Assembly: GCA_030248225.1 (NCBI GenBank)
Contig: JASANE010010112.1
Span: 1 to 64,000 of the forward strand
Length of the DNA: 64,000 bases
From: Trileptium ribeirensis
Lineage: Eukaryota > Nematoda > Enoplea > Enoplida > Thoracostomopsidae
Direction: 5' to 3'
Numbering within the stretch: position 1 is the stretch's first letter; each line of letters begins with the position of its first letter. The notes under the pieces are model-generated. The model saw only the letters and a program-made list of their open reading frames with translations. It had not been told where the DNA came from and searched no databases. A program made the translations under genes and the position numbers. This document shows, piece after piece, positions 12,299 to 22,622 of the stretch.

Positions 12299-14260
12299 AT
12301 ACGACTCCGGCTATCATAACCTCAAGGGTGGACTATATTTTTTTTTGCAATTTTGACAGTTTTCTTGGTCAGACCCAAGAACCTATGGAGCTTAGCAAGT
12401 CGCAGGTGCGCTTCGTGAGGTGTGTTCGGACCCCACCCGATTTGTTGAGCACTTGTCTAGTTTCTGGTATGATTACTGAGGTGCCTCAGGGAAGTTGGCA
12501 TTGACACCTGCTCAAACGTCATGATGCCTATCCAATGTTCCCTATCTTGACCTTACTTGAAAGTTGTTTGATTCAGTATCGGTTAAGAATAGATGTATGC
12601 ATGTGTCTCGCCTTGTGTCCAAATTTTGACTCAATACTAATCGGCTGTGAGTTTAACCCTATCAATTAACTGTAGCCGTTGTGGCCCACACAGGGTTCCG
12701 ATAGTCCCTGAGAGTTCAACGTCGGATGGTCTAATTGCTGTTTAATATACCGCGATTGTTTGTCTTAAACGATGTATTTTGCCTAGTAAATTTTCATCGG
12801 GGGTTTATGTATGTTATTTCCGTGTGCGGTTTATATTATCAGTGATGTGGATTCCTCTCGCAATCGTTATATCGATATTGGTAGCGAACCATACGGGTCC
12901 TGGATTGGCATCTCCCACCCACATGCCGTGGCGCGTAGGGTTGGCCGGCCCGAACAGACGAACATATTGCGCTTTCGGAGTAAACAACAAGGGGGTTGAT
13001 TTTCTGCATCGTATTATTTCAATTATATTTATGATACAAACGGACACAAGCATCAAAAGGAAAATAGGAAACGGGAAACACAATTAAAGCAACGGCAGTG
13101 GCCCATAAAAAATCTGCGAGGTTGCGCGCTACAGTATTACGGTAGAAAACAAAAAGAGGAGGGTACAAACAGCGACTATGAATCCAATCAAGGAATACCA
13201 GAAATACTGTCGCCATAGTCTGCAATCTTAGCGACATTTAGTTCAGCTATGGGCCCGGAAACACTACCGGATGTGCTTCGAAATTCGCTTCGTGTAACGG
13301 GCGGTGCTAGCACTACTCGAAGACAATTGAACAAGAATATGGGGCATTAAGAAGGTTAGCAGTCAGATTGAGACTGGGTCATGACAAAAACGTCCAAGGA
13401 CACTTATAGCACGGCAGCGAAAAAAAACGAAACGAAATGCACAAAATTATGCATGAAATTATAACACGTTTACAGATCAATGCATGATTACAAGTAGTTG
13501 ATCATCCTACCCTCACGAATCTCCTACGATACTCCTAACATAAAACGACCATTTCGACTTGTCTCTCGCATGGGAAAATCCTATGCCAGTCTTCACGGCT
13601 TCCTATTCAGGCGGCTGGCCGATCATGTATGAAATATAGCACCACTTAAGCTTTAAGAGCGGCGAGAAAACAATACTTTGGTCGGAGTGGGTTGCTCCCT
13701 TATTAACATACGCTTTATTTAAACGTGGTTTAGTATGTTTTACAAACCAATGTTCAGTAGTAAAATCATTAGTGTCTCACAGAGGCAGAAGCAATGCCGC
13801 ATCAATAGTCAGAAGGGTGATTTTCTCATTCTTCAAGAGTGTCCAAAATTTCTCGAGCTTATCGCAATAGGCGAACAAACAATATCATTAGCGGGGCACC
13901 GCCTTTATCGTCTGAAGCCTGTGCCTTTTCTATGCGGTCAATTTGGTATTACGCTCTGCACCCGACTCGGGTTCGTTTAAAAATTACAAGCTTTTAGTAG
14001 GCATACTCCATGATCGTCACTCGGATCCTCTTATCGCACAGGCGATTCCATCGAACGGATTGATTCTTGGCGATCAAAAGAACAGGGGTTATCCCCCTAC
14101 GAATCTAGTTTCTGATGCTACGGTGAATTTGCCCTCTGTCGGCCTCACTCTGAAGTCACTACAGAACTACGTTTAATTTAAATCTGTAAATAATAGTTCT
14201 TAATAGATAATTAGTAGTAAAAAATTAAGACTGTGTAATTCTATACGTAAACTGAATATT
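12299..14260. other. Anonymous stretch with a multi-frame open patch
   Basis: At 12780-13240 several frames on both strands are open for 60-100 codons. The region is somewhat GC-richer than its surroundings, but no frame carries a motif I recognise, and simultaneous openness of opposite strands argues against reading any one as a gene. The rest shows nothing. Confidence 0.3.
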
Positions 14261-15532
14261 TTGAGCATCTTATTAATTATTGTTTCCACTATTCTAATGG
14301 AAAGTAACGACGATGCGCCAAATGTTGAAGTTCGGAACGCGGAGGATGGTGTTGTGATCGAATACGCGTATAGCAATATTAGACCGGAGAAGTTAAATAA
14401 AACAGATGAGCACTCGTTACGTAGACTTATCGTAAACAATATTTAAAAGAGCCATCGACAGCACGTAGAGCATGGAAAATATATATCAAGCATTAAACTA
14501 ATTGTTCGACAAATAACAATAAACAATTAATGAAAACCCGTGAATTGCAGTGTCATCGCAAGAGTAGTGATCGGAGCAGTCCTCCAAATCTACCGAGTTG
14601 TATTTCAGCAGCTACGAGTGATCGACTGTATTTTCGGCGTTGGCGGAGATACCAACAACTTCGGCGAATTCCTTCAATCCGGAACAAAATAATGTGTGAT
14701 AGACGGATAAAGCATCACGAGGAATACTTCACGGATGCAGATCGGTAGAAATGGAGCGATAAATGCATTCGTCCAACGCATAAATACAAATTGCAGTAAG
14801 ATCCAACAACAAATTGACGATTACGGACCGCAAACAGCAAAATAAATCGCAAGATGTAATTCGATTGCGATCTATCGGTCTCCTGATGGGTTTGGGCATC
14901 GCGAAAAACTGATTTATTATTAGAAACGGGTACACAGTCAAAGTTCCAGCCATTGATGCTGTGTCGTATACAGATACCGTTAATTCAACTAATATATCGA
15001 TAGAGCCACGTACAATCAACTCAGCACAGGAGGTACATCACAATAATGCCTAAGTGAAAGCTCAATCGCGAGCGTCAGTAACGCCATCTACAACATTACC
15101 GAACACTAATCTTGCTGTAATGGCTGCTACACTCGTGCAATTCATGGTATTTAATACGCTCAAGATGTTTAACGATGGGCACGTAAATATGGCTCTACTT
15201 TATAGCAGACTTATTGTACTGGCGACAATCGTTTTCGGCCAATGTTTCAATCTCATTCGTCAACAAGTGCTCAGCCAATGCTAGCTGAATGGCAAATTCA
15301 GCAACAGCCACAACAATATTGTAACATGCCTCAGCAGCAGCAACAACAACCTAATAATGTGGTGCAACAACTTCGCAATGGTGGGGCTAGCAAACAGCAA
15401 CGTCAGGGTTATGTGCGCCGTTGAGGTCAGTGTGGTCAAAACTCACGGCAGAGATTTCTTGCTAAAATGCGAGAACAAAGACAGCGACGCACGAACAGAA
15501 TATCACATACTTTGCTAGTGTCAAATTTTTAA
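14261..15532 (+). pseudogene. Decayed coding-like region, Gln-rich 3' part, unidentified
   Basis: Plus-strand frames are open in blocks separated by stops: 14261-14446 (includes MESNDDAPNVEVRNAEDG), 14530-14748, 15054-15284 and 15242-15424. The last encodes a Gln-rich stretch ending QQLRNGGASKQQRQGYVRR. After its stop the same frame continues as a Cys/Gln/Arg-rich run to about 15530. Composition resembles a degraded gag- or nucleic-acid-binding protein, but I recognise no domain. Introns could instead explain the breaks. Low confidence that this was ever a gene. Confidence 0.25.
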
Positions 15533-16020
15533 CGCGCATGAAGTCTCAACCGGTCAATCGAATGAAATCGACACATTTTGTAAATGGTTAGGTTAGCATC
15601 ACCAATGCTTAGCTAGTGTGAAGACACAGTTTCCCAGCAGAGGAAATCATGTAACGATACCGCCTAAGGATTTGCCTAGCGTTGTTTTGACTATGTTTGC
15701 ATCTTTAATTTTAAACTAAATATAATTTTTATAAACTGTCATAAAATAGTTGTTAGTAGAAGTTGTAAGTGTCTTCGTGTCTTGTTGATTTGGCTGCCAT
15801 GAAACTGATATTTCAAACTTTAGGGCAACGTGTTGAGTAAAAAAATAAATATTTAAAGAACACGTTTCTTGCTGGCATGAGTTAGTTAGTTATAATCGCC
15901 TCAGAATTTATATGGTCGTAGTTTTTGGTTGCGGTAAAATTATGTTTACGGAAACTTTATTTTTTTGCAGCGTTATAACTAAAGCACTTTTATACCTTAC
16001 TACCAGCAATTTTGTCTATC
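15533..16020. other. AT-rich spacer
   Basis: No gene, RNA or repeat structure recognised. Confidence 0.35.
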
Positions 16021-16140
16021 GCTATTGGCGCACATGCGCTGGTTAAAGGCGCCTCTGCACTATCACAGCCGATAAATATAGGCGTATCTGCAGTTGCAGG
16101 AATTGGCGCAGATACGCCCTGCACTATCGGCGCTAATAGC
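16021..16140. repeat. Nested foldback (hairpin) sequence
   Basis: The inner stem is perfect: GGCGTATCTGC (16081-16091) pairs with GCAGATACGCC (16108-16118) across a 16-base loop. The outer arms GCTATTGGCGC (16021-16031) and GCGCTAATAGC (16130-16140) pair with one mismatch. CTGCACTATC occurs twice in direct orientation (16055, 16119). It is CG-rich within an AT-rich region. It may be a small foldback transposon; no target duplication found. Confidence 0.6.
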
Positions 16141-16488
16141 GCAACTCAGGCTAAGAACGGCACAAAATCATTGTTAGATCGTCGAATACATAAATACAAT
16201 TTTTTACTAAGCCACTTCCTACCGCCCTACATAGCTTTGTATGACACTACATATATAATATCAAAGGTATAAATTGTTTTTGTAATGTATTACCAGGACT
16301 ATGATTATAAACTTGGAGAAAGACAATAAATTTCAATTTGTTCTCATCCACTGTTCCAACCACAATACATTTTCTCGTGCAAGGTCAAAGAATAGGTAAA
16401 AATAGTGAACTGGTAGACGAACGCCTCAGAGTGGTTCTTTGAGATAATAGTAGCGATAATATTTATTTATAGGTCAATACACAAAGTA
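16141..16488. other. AT-rich spacer
   Basis: Nothing recognised. Confidence 0.3.
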
Positions 16489-16669
16489 CACTGTAAATCC
16501 AGAGTACCGAAATTTTAGGCACAATTTTACGGAATCTCTGCAAAAGAATTTTAGCCACAAATATTCGGTACTAACCACGTGTTGGGCACTATGCTTCCAA
16601 ATATTTTATATTCTTTGAGAGAGATTCCGGGAAATTGTCCTACCAATTTGGTACTCTGATTTTAGTGTG
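16489..16669. mobile_element. MITE-like element, ~60 bp inverted-repeat arms
   Basis: Left arm CACTGTAAATCCAGAGTACC aligns with the reverse complement of the right end, CACACTAAAATCAGAGTACC. Both arms continue through GGAATCTCT to AAAGAAT. The left end follows TA and CACTG-type ends recall Tc1/mariner-derived MITEs, but the right TA is not exact. Non-coding. Confidence 0.55.
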
Positions 16670-18821
16670 ATTTACGTATAGTTTCTGATTCTTTTAATTG
16701 ACGATCTGGAATATTAACGTTTTCAGCATTTGCAGCGTTTTATAATTCATAGTTTATTGTGTGCTGCAACATGATATATTTGAAAAACATGCTTGTTTTA
16801 GAAGCCGGCATTGGAATGCCAAAAGGTCTGGTCTACTTAGAACAAGAAGTCCAAGAATTGTTATTCGTTCCTGGCGTGGAAATGGCCGAACGTAATTTCA
16901 TTTCAGCGTTTTTAGTCCCAACAAAATTGGTAACTAAGATGCATGAGTAATCTTGTCTTTAAGCTTATATACCATGGGAAAACTTGTGGAAATTTGGTAG
17001 CTTCGAATAATAGAGAATGATGTAATCAACGACGTCAATGGCTTCATTATATAATTCGAATAATTGTATAACCAAACACCAGTTTCTAAAAACTGTGACT
17101 CTGTATACTCACTACTGATGGGAAACCATATCCGGATATCTGAGTTAAATTGTGGAATATATCGGATTGGAAAAACCTTATCCTAAAATTTCACACTTTT
17201 ATAAACATCAAAAAATGCGTACTAGACATTGCTATTGAAAACTACAGTTATATTTTATTATTCAGTAAAGATTTGAGATATAGGAAACAGTGTTCTTTTA
17301 TAAGATGCTTTTGCGCCGATATTTACGATATTACGCTTACATCAGAGCGACAATTAGCGACACTGAATACCCTTTTATTCAGGGCTATATGATATAATTA
17401 TTAACAATTAAACCTATTTTACTGAACAGTTTTAAATTAATAATTTATAGTCGATTTATAGCTAATGATAGTTTATTCAGAATAAAAGTGAAAATTTTGG
17501 ATATTTAGCATATCTTGGAAATATATGAGGGTGCAAGAGAATCACAGCTACAGCCTCCTGGAAGCCAGAGATGCGAGATTGTCCAAATCCAACTGCTTGC
17601 AAATACAAACAGCCGTTGCTACACAATTTCCGACAAAAACTGCAAGTTTGCTGCATCTGCACAGCCTCTTGTTTGAATTTATAAATCTTCAGGGCAATTA
17701 GCAATTCAACAGGGTATCATTTATATAATCTGCGACTAATCACTGACTTCTCATGAATGGTTAAAATTTTGTGTTCAGACTACGCATAGTTCTGAAAGCA
17801 ATATATTACCAACAAGCCATCTGAAGAAAAATAAATCGAGTTTGTCGAAGCTGAACCACCGAAAAGGCATGAAATGTTCTTTCCGGACTCCAAATAACCA
17901 GATGAGAATATTCAGTGCATCAAAAACCTATGTATACCGTTGTTGATGCACCGGTAGTAATACCTAACCAGGAAAATGAAGACAGACTACATTCTAGAAA
18001 TGAAGTTCGTCGACGCTAAAGCTACCCATGCAATGGTCTTACAAAAAAGAGATGTTGAGCAAAGCTGTATATCTCCATGAGCTGGTTTCCGGGCAGTGGA
18101 TTCTGCAAGCCTGTGTCGCGAGATATAAGCTGCGAAACAATGTAACCCGTGTTTCTAGATTTTGCGAAGGACCTTTAATATTTGCAATTTTGACACAGAA
18201 CATGGTGTCGAAGGTCTTAGCGTTCAGCAAATTACTTTTTCAATCAAACAAAAATTTTGACAAAATCCATCCAAAGAAAAACAAAGATGAATTATGAATT
18301 AAACCGATATAGAAAGAAATTTTCACGATTTTTGCAAATAGCGCGCTCAGTGGAAACTCCACCAATTTGCATTACTTTAAGTCAAATTCAGAAATACATA
18401 TAGTCTAAACAATCAACTGAAAATTAAAATTCTATGAGCTTCAAAAGATATTAAATCCGAAAAATAACAACTGCCGATGGGTTATTTGGACATACATATA
18501 AGAATCCTCCAAAATATTAAAACGGTAATTATTAGTGAGTCTCAGTCTGCGTACAAATACATTTTTGGTGCATTAAATAATAATGTATATAAATTGGTTT
18601 GCGATGAGACGAGCGGAATTAGTAATTGATAATATTTGATAATGAAAGTATTTTGGGTTTCCAAATAAACGTTAAGCTGACACGGTATCTTCGTCTCGTT
18701 GGTGTAAGACAAATGTATACCGTAACATAACCACACACACGAACAGTAAATGTAGATCCAATCAGAAATCTCTTTTCCAAAGGTCTTAAGTAAACACATC
18801 TGTGAACAGTGTCCTCACGAT
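16670..18821. other. Anonymous stretch left of the LTR retrotransposon
   Basis: No supported gene. Short open frames at 16759-16950, 17150-17392, 17477-17704 and 18028-18297 lack known domains. 18105-18140 contains GCCTGTGTCGCGAGATAT followed by AGCTGCG, which recurs inverted at about 38285-38312 in a ubiquitin intron, so part of this is a dispersed repeat. Confidence 0.35.
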
Positions 18822-19168
18822 TGTAAAACGCCTTTGATCGTGTTCGTTCTGTAGGGCACATGGTGCCAAGAATGAGATAAACCATTAGAGCTAAGTTGAA
18901 CTCAATTATGAACATGGTTTAGAAAAAGAAAAACAATAAGCGTTTTATTGCAAGATTCAATACCGCAACGATAATGTCATCGAAGCGCACGCAAGTGTAC
19001 GGACTTCACAAAACTAAACTGAACTGAACGCTTGAGCTAAGATTCACTTTCTTTTATACAGAATTCTCAGGACCAGTTTCAGTTGGCTACTGCAAGAGGC
19101 GAGAGAAAACCGGATTGTGCGGTAGCTATCACATTTGCTCGTGATAGCTAAATTCGGTGCGCACTACA
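18822..19168 (-). repeat. 3' LTR (347 bp)
   Basis: Base-for-base match to the 5' LTR as far as I can read. The pol stop codon (TAG, 19164-19166) is formed by the first bases of this LTR, so the coding region runs through the purine tract into the LTR. The copy of the gag-frame ATG inside this LTR leads only to a short frame here. Confidence 0.95.
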
Positions 19169-22100
19169 CCACCCCCGCCGTTAGAGGCGGAGCCGTTATG
19201 TCGAAGTGTCGAATCTTGGATCTTTGATCGATGCGGACCAATCTGCTTGAGCTCGATTGACTGTCGTTCGCGGTTGTATCCATGCCAAGTCGTTGCAAGT
19301 ATTCGTTGGCTATACGGATTGCCTTGCGGACCCCTCTGTGTTTCGAGTCGAATTGGTGGATCCAATTGTGGATGTCGCTTTGAGGCACCAACGCTACTCG
19401 ACCTGTACTAAGGAATTGAACGGCTACCTTGCCCCTTGGTACCTTGCACCGTCTCAATGCAGTCGTTGCTGGATCAATCAGCATCGCGGGCCATAAAGGA
19501 TAGCCTGGAAATTTCGCCAGCACGAGATTATGACTGGACTGCGGTTGTTGCTGAATCGGAAGATCGGCGCTGCTGGAAGGCTTGAGAATGCCTTTTGATC
19601 GATTTGGCTGTTGCGTTGCTTGCTGCAAGTTGTCATTTGGCGGCATAGAAACTTCAGTAGGCCTGTCAACGTTGAATTGAGAAACCGCATCTTCATGTGC
19701 GTTCTCGATAAAGGCAGGCTTGCAGCGATCGGCTGAAATTGTCTTTGAATTGCCGGCATCGTCAATCGTGATCGTCTTATCGCTGCGTGCGACCACTTTG
19801 AACGGGCCGGTATATCGCGAACGCAGAGAACGATGGGCTTCATCGCGAACCCATATGTAGTCCGCTGAGGCGAGATCCTTCGGGACGTAAGTCGGCGAAG
19901 TCGAATGATCGCGCTTTGGAGGCGGTAGACGTCGCGTGAACTTGAAAAAATTCCGCATGTATTGCGGATCGATACTGTCGACTTCGCCATTCTGCGTTGC
20001 GAAGAATTGATCAGGCAGCTCGATCGCGTCACCATAGACCATCTGCGCCGGGCTGTAACCGTCCTTTGTGAGCGTTGAACGAATTCCCAGCATAACCAGC
20101 GGTAGCGATTGATGCCAGGAGTTGTCCTTCGTGTGTGCGACAATAGCGTCCTTGAGGATGCGGTGAAATCGCTCCACCGCGCCGTTACATGCAGGATGGT
20201 ACGCTGTTGTCCTCTTGCGTTTGATTCCAAGTCGTTCCATCAGATGGGACCAGACGGCAGACTCGAACTGTGTCCCCCTATCCGAGATGAGGACACGTGG
20301 CACTCCGAATCTTGACACCCATCCTTGTAGGAATGCTGTTGCCACCGTTTCGGTTGTGATATCGCTGACAGGAATGACTTCCGGCCACCTCGTGAATCTG
20401 TCGATTACCGTGACCAAATATCGGTAATTGTTTGACGGCGGCAGTGGACCAACAATGTCGATGTGCACGGTATGGAATCGTGCAGTCGTTGGTATACTGC
20501 CGATCGGTGTCTTCGAGTGACGTACGATCTTGGAGGACTGACACCGCTCGCAATGTTTGACCCATGTCGCAACATCTTTCCGGATTCCGGGCCAAATGTA
20601 TCGCGATGTCATCAAACGTTGACTGGACTTGACACCCGGATGTGACAAACCGTGGAGTTGATCGAACAGCTTTCGTCGCCATTTCGTCGGCACGTAGGGT
20701 CGTAGTTGCTTCAGGCTTGCGTCACACACGATGTGACCTTGACCGTGGGGTAGCTTGTGTAGCTGCAATTGTGTTGTGGTGAAGAACCGGTTGAGTTCCT
20801 CATCTTCGGCTTGCGCTTTGGCCAACTCGTCATCTAATTCAAATGATATCGCTGACATCGAACGCGAGAGCGCATCGGCGATAATGTTCTCTCGACCGGA
20901 CGTGTGATCGATCCGACAATTGAATTCGGCTATGTACGATAGCCATCGGCTTTGTTGTGGCGTCGGTGTCTTCATGCCAAGTGCATGAAGTAACGGTTTG
21001 TGATCCGTCTTGATAACGAATTCGACTCCAAGCAGCCATTGGAAGTGCTTGAGTGCGAGATAAATCGCCATCAATTCGCGGTCGAAGGCGGATTTGCGTG
21101 CTTCAGCGTCCGTGAACTTCCGTGAGAAGAAAGCAATAGGGCGCTTTCCATCGGCGGTGATTTGATGCAATACGGCGCCAGCTGCTTTGGTTGATGCATC
21201 AGTTGTCAGCTCGAGTTTGGCTGACGCTGCCGGAAACGTCAATGTTGCGCTGTCGTTCAGCGCTTTCTTCAGTTTGACGAAAGAGTCGTCTGCATGCTCG
21301 TTCCATGTAACTGCGGCGTTTGAATTCTTTTTGGCGTTACGTGTGAGCGACGTCAGTGGCGCTGCAATCTCCGAGAAATTTGACACAAACCGGTGATAGA
21401 ATCCGGCCATCCCCAAGAATCTTCTCAGGTCCTTGACCGTCGTCGGTTTCTCGAACGCGTCAATTGCAGCGAGTTTGCTCGGCAGCGGCTTGATACCGTC
21501 CTTTGAAACACCGACACCAACGAATTCGACCGACGACTTGAAAAAGTCGCACTTTGTTGGCTTCAGATGCAGTCCGAATTTTTGTAGGCGCTCGAGGACT
21601 GCGGTTAGGTGCCGAAGGTGTTCGCTTTCGGATTTACTTGCGACGATGAGATCATCGATGTATGCCTTTGCGAACGGCATATCATGCAAGGTGATGTCCA
21701 TCAGCCTTTGAAACGTCTGCGAAGCGTTCCGCAAACCAAACGGCATGCGCCTGAATATGAACAGGCCGAACGGAGTTGTGACCGCTGTCTTTAGTTGGTC
21801 CTCCTTCGCCATCGGAATCTGGTTGAACGCAGCGACCAGATCCAACTTCGAAAAAACGGTACATCCGTAAAATTCGTTAGTCAAATCTGCGATGTTCGGC
21901 ATCGGATAGCGATCAGGCACGGTCTGTTTATTGAGCTGCCGGTAGTCTCCGCATGGCCTCCACGGATTGACGGTATCCTTCTTAGGAGCCATGTGAAGCG
22001 GCGTTGCCCAAGGTGATTCACCTCTGTAGGCGATGCCTTGTGCTTCGAGCTTCTGAAACGTCTCTTTCGCTATCCGGAACTTGTCTCCAAATAGCCTCCG

Positions 22101-22622
22101 CGGACGTTGGAAGCACGGCGGCCCAGTTGTAAGGATGTGATGCTGCACCGGGTGTGTGACAACATCATTCAAATCGATTGGGCTGAACACCGAGGCGAAT
22201 CGATCGCGCAGCTTTCGAACCTGCTCGCTCTGTACTTCAGAAGCGACGGCACGTACGCCGTTGTCGATTGTGGATGCTAAACGGTTGTTGCGACAGTCGA
22301 TCATCAGGCCATATTTGTTGAGGAAATCGTAACCGAGGATCGGCGAAGTGACATCAGCGATGTAGAATGTCCACTCAAAGGTTCGCAACAATTCATTGAG
22401 GGTAAAAACGAGACGTCGTGTACCGTTTGTCTTCACTGGTGATCCATTGGCAGCGATGAAGTTTTGAGCGACGGCACTCGATGCATCGCGTTGCCACGAT
22501 AATGGCAGGAAGCTACTGACACTGCCGCTGTCCACCAGGAACTGTCCAATATTCGGTGCGGCAACGTAAATCGTGTTTATTCCGTCCCTTGCCGCGTCGG
22601 AGACGGAGCGTTGGCGTTTCCC
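19164..22622 (-). CDS. Pol: protease, RT, RNase H, integrase and a PWWP-like domain
   Basis: Expressed as a Gag-Pol fusion through the -1 site. Residues below count from a Met codon at 22667 (1167 codons). Protease active site DSG 46-48. RT: first catalytic Asp 276 (KLDL) and YIDD 336-339, a variant of the commoner Y-V/L-DD. RNase H acidic residues Asp490, Glu531, Asp555, Asp598. Integrase zinc finger His672, His676, Cys706, Cys709; core Asp737, Asp796, Glu832 (D-D-35-E). GPF motif 954-956. A Gln/Pro/Ser linker follows, then a PWWP-like domain (~1046-1125) and a 40-residue tail. Stop codon lies in the 3' LTR. No breaks; all catalytic residues present, so enzymatically competent by sequence. 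Integrates cDNA into the host genome. Confidence 0.96.
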   Translation of the reverse strand, partial: GKRQRSVSDAARDGINTIYVAAPNIGQFLVDSGSVSSFLPLSWQRDASSAVAQNFIAANGSPVKTNGTRRLVFTLNELLRTFEWTFYIADVTSPILGYDFLNKYGLMIDCRNNRLASTIDNGVRAVASEVQSEQVRKLRDRFASVFSPIDLNDVVTHPVQHHILTTGPPCFQRPRRLFGDKFRIAKETFQKLEAQGIAYRGESPWATPLHMAPKKDTVNPWRPCGDYRQLNKQTVPDRYPMPNIADLTNEFYGCTVFSKLDLVAAFNQIPMAKEDQLKTAVTTPFGLFIFRRMPFGLRNASQTFQRLMDITLHDMPFAKAYIDDLIVASKSESEHLRHLTAVLERLQKFGLHLKPTKCDFFKSSVEFVGVGVSKDGIKPLPSKLAAIDAFEKPTTVKDLRRFLGMAGFYHRFVSNFSEIAAPLTSLTRNAKKNSNAAVTWNEHADDSFVKLKKALNDSATLTFPAASAKLELTTDASTKAAGAVLHQITADGKRPIAFFSRKFTDAEARKSAFDRELMAIYLALKHFQWLLGVEFVIKTDHKPLLHALGMKTPTPQQSRWLSYIAEFNCRIDHTSGRENIIADALSRSMSAISFELDDELAKAQAEDEELNRFFTTTQLQLHKLPHGQGHIVCDASLKQLRPYVPTKWRRKLFDQLHGLSHPGVKSSQRLMTSRYIWPGIRKDVATWVKHCERCQSSKIVRHSKTPIGSIPTTARFHTVHIDIVGPLPPSNNYRYLVTVIDRFTRWPEVIPVSDITTETVATAFLQGWVSRFGVPRVLISDRGTQFESAVWSHLMERLGIKRKRTTAYHPACNGAVERFHRILKDAIVAHTKDNSWHQSLPLVMLGIRSTLTKDGYSPAQMVYGDAIELPDQFFATQNGEVDSIDPQYMRNFFKFTRRLPPPKRDHSTSPTYVPKDLASADYIWVRDEAHRSLRSRYTGPFKVVARSDKTITIDDAGNSKTISADRCKPAFIENAHEDAVSQFNVDRPTEVSMPPNDNLQQATQQPNRSKGILKPSSSADLPIQQQPQSSHNLVLAKFPGYPLWPAMLIDPATTALRRCKVPRGKVAVQFLSTGRVALVPQSDIHNWIHQFDSKHRGVRKAIRIANEYLQRLGMDTTANDSQSSSSRLVRIDQRSKIRHFDITAPPLTAGVV
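19169..19180 (-). promoter_or_regulatory. Polypurine tract
   Basis: CGGCGGGGGTGG on the minus strand abuts the 3' LTR and would prime plus-strand DNA synthesis. It is translated as the last residues of Pol. Confidence 0.6.
19293..19532 (-). other. PWWP-type domain at the integrase C terminus
   Basis: Pol residues 1046-1125. Begins LVLAKFPGYPLWPAMLID, matching the family start (L-V-x-A-K-x-x-G-Y-P-x-W-P-A); core PLWP at 1057-1060. A second strand, VAVQFLSTGRVALVP, corresponds to the V-x-F-F-G-T segment of PWWP proteins. It closes with a helix GVRKAIRIANEYLQRL like the usual C-terminal helix. By my alignment to LEDGF the methyl-lysine cage positions are Phe1053, Trp1059 and Phe1085, all aromatic. 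PWWP domains bind H3K36-methylated nucleosomal DNA; a tethering role for the integrase is inference. Confidence 0.82.

Noticed and set aside
12779..13237. Several overlapping 60-100 codon frames on both strands
   Set aside because: Simultaneous openness in opposing frames with no recognisable domain; possible exon but unsupported.
19164..21039. Secondary frames inside pol (for example 250 codons at 19478-20230)
   Set aside because: Shadows of the pol reading frame, which carries all the conserved motifs.
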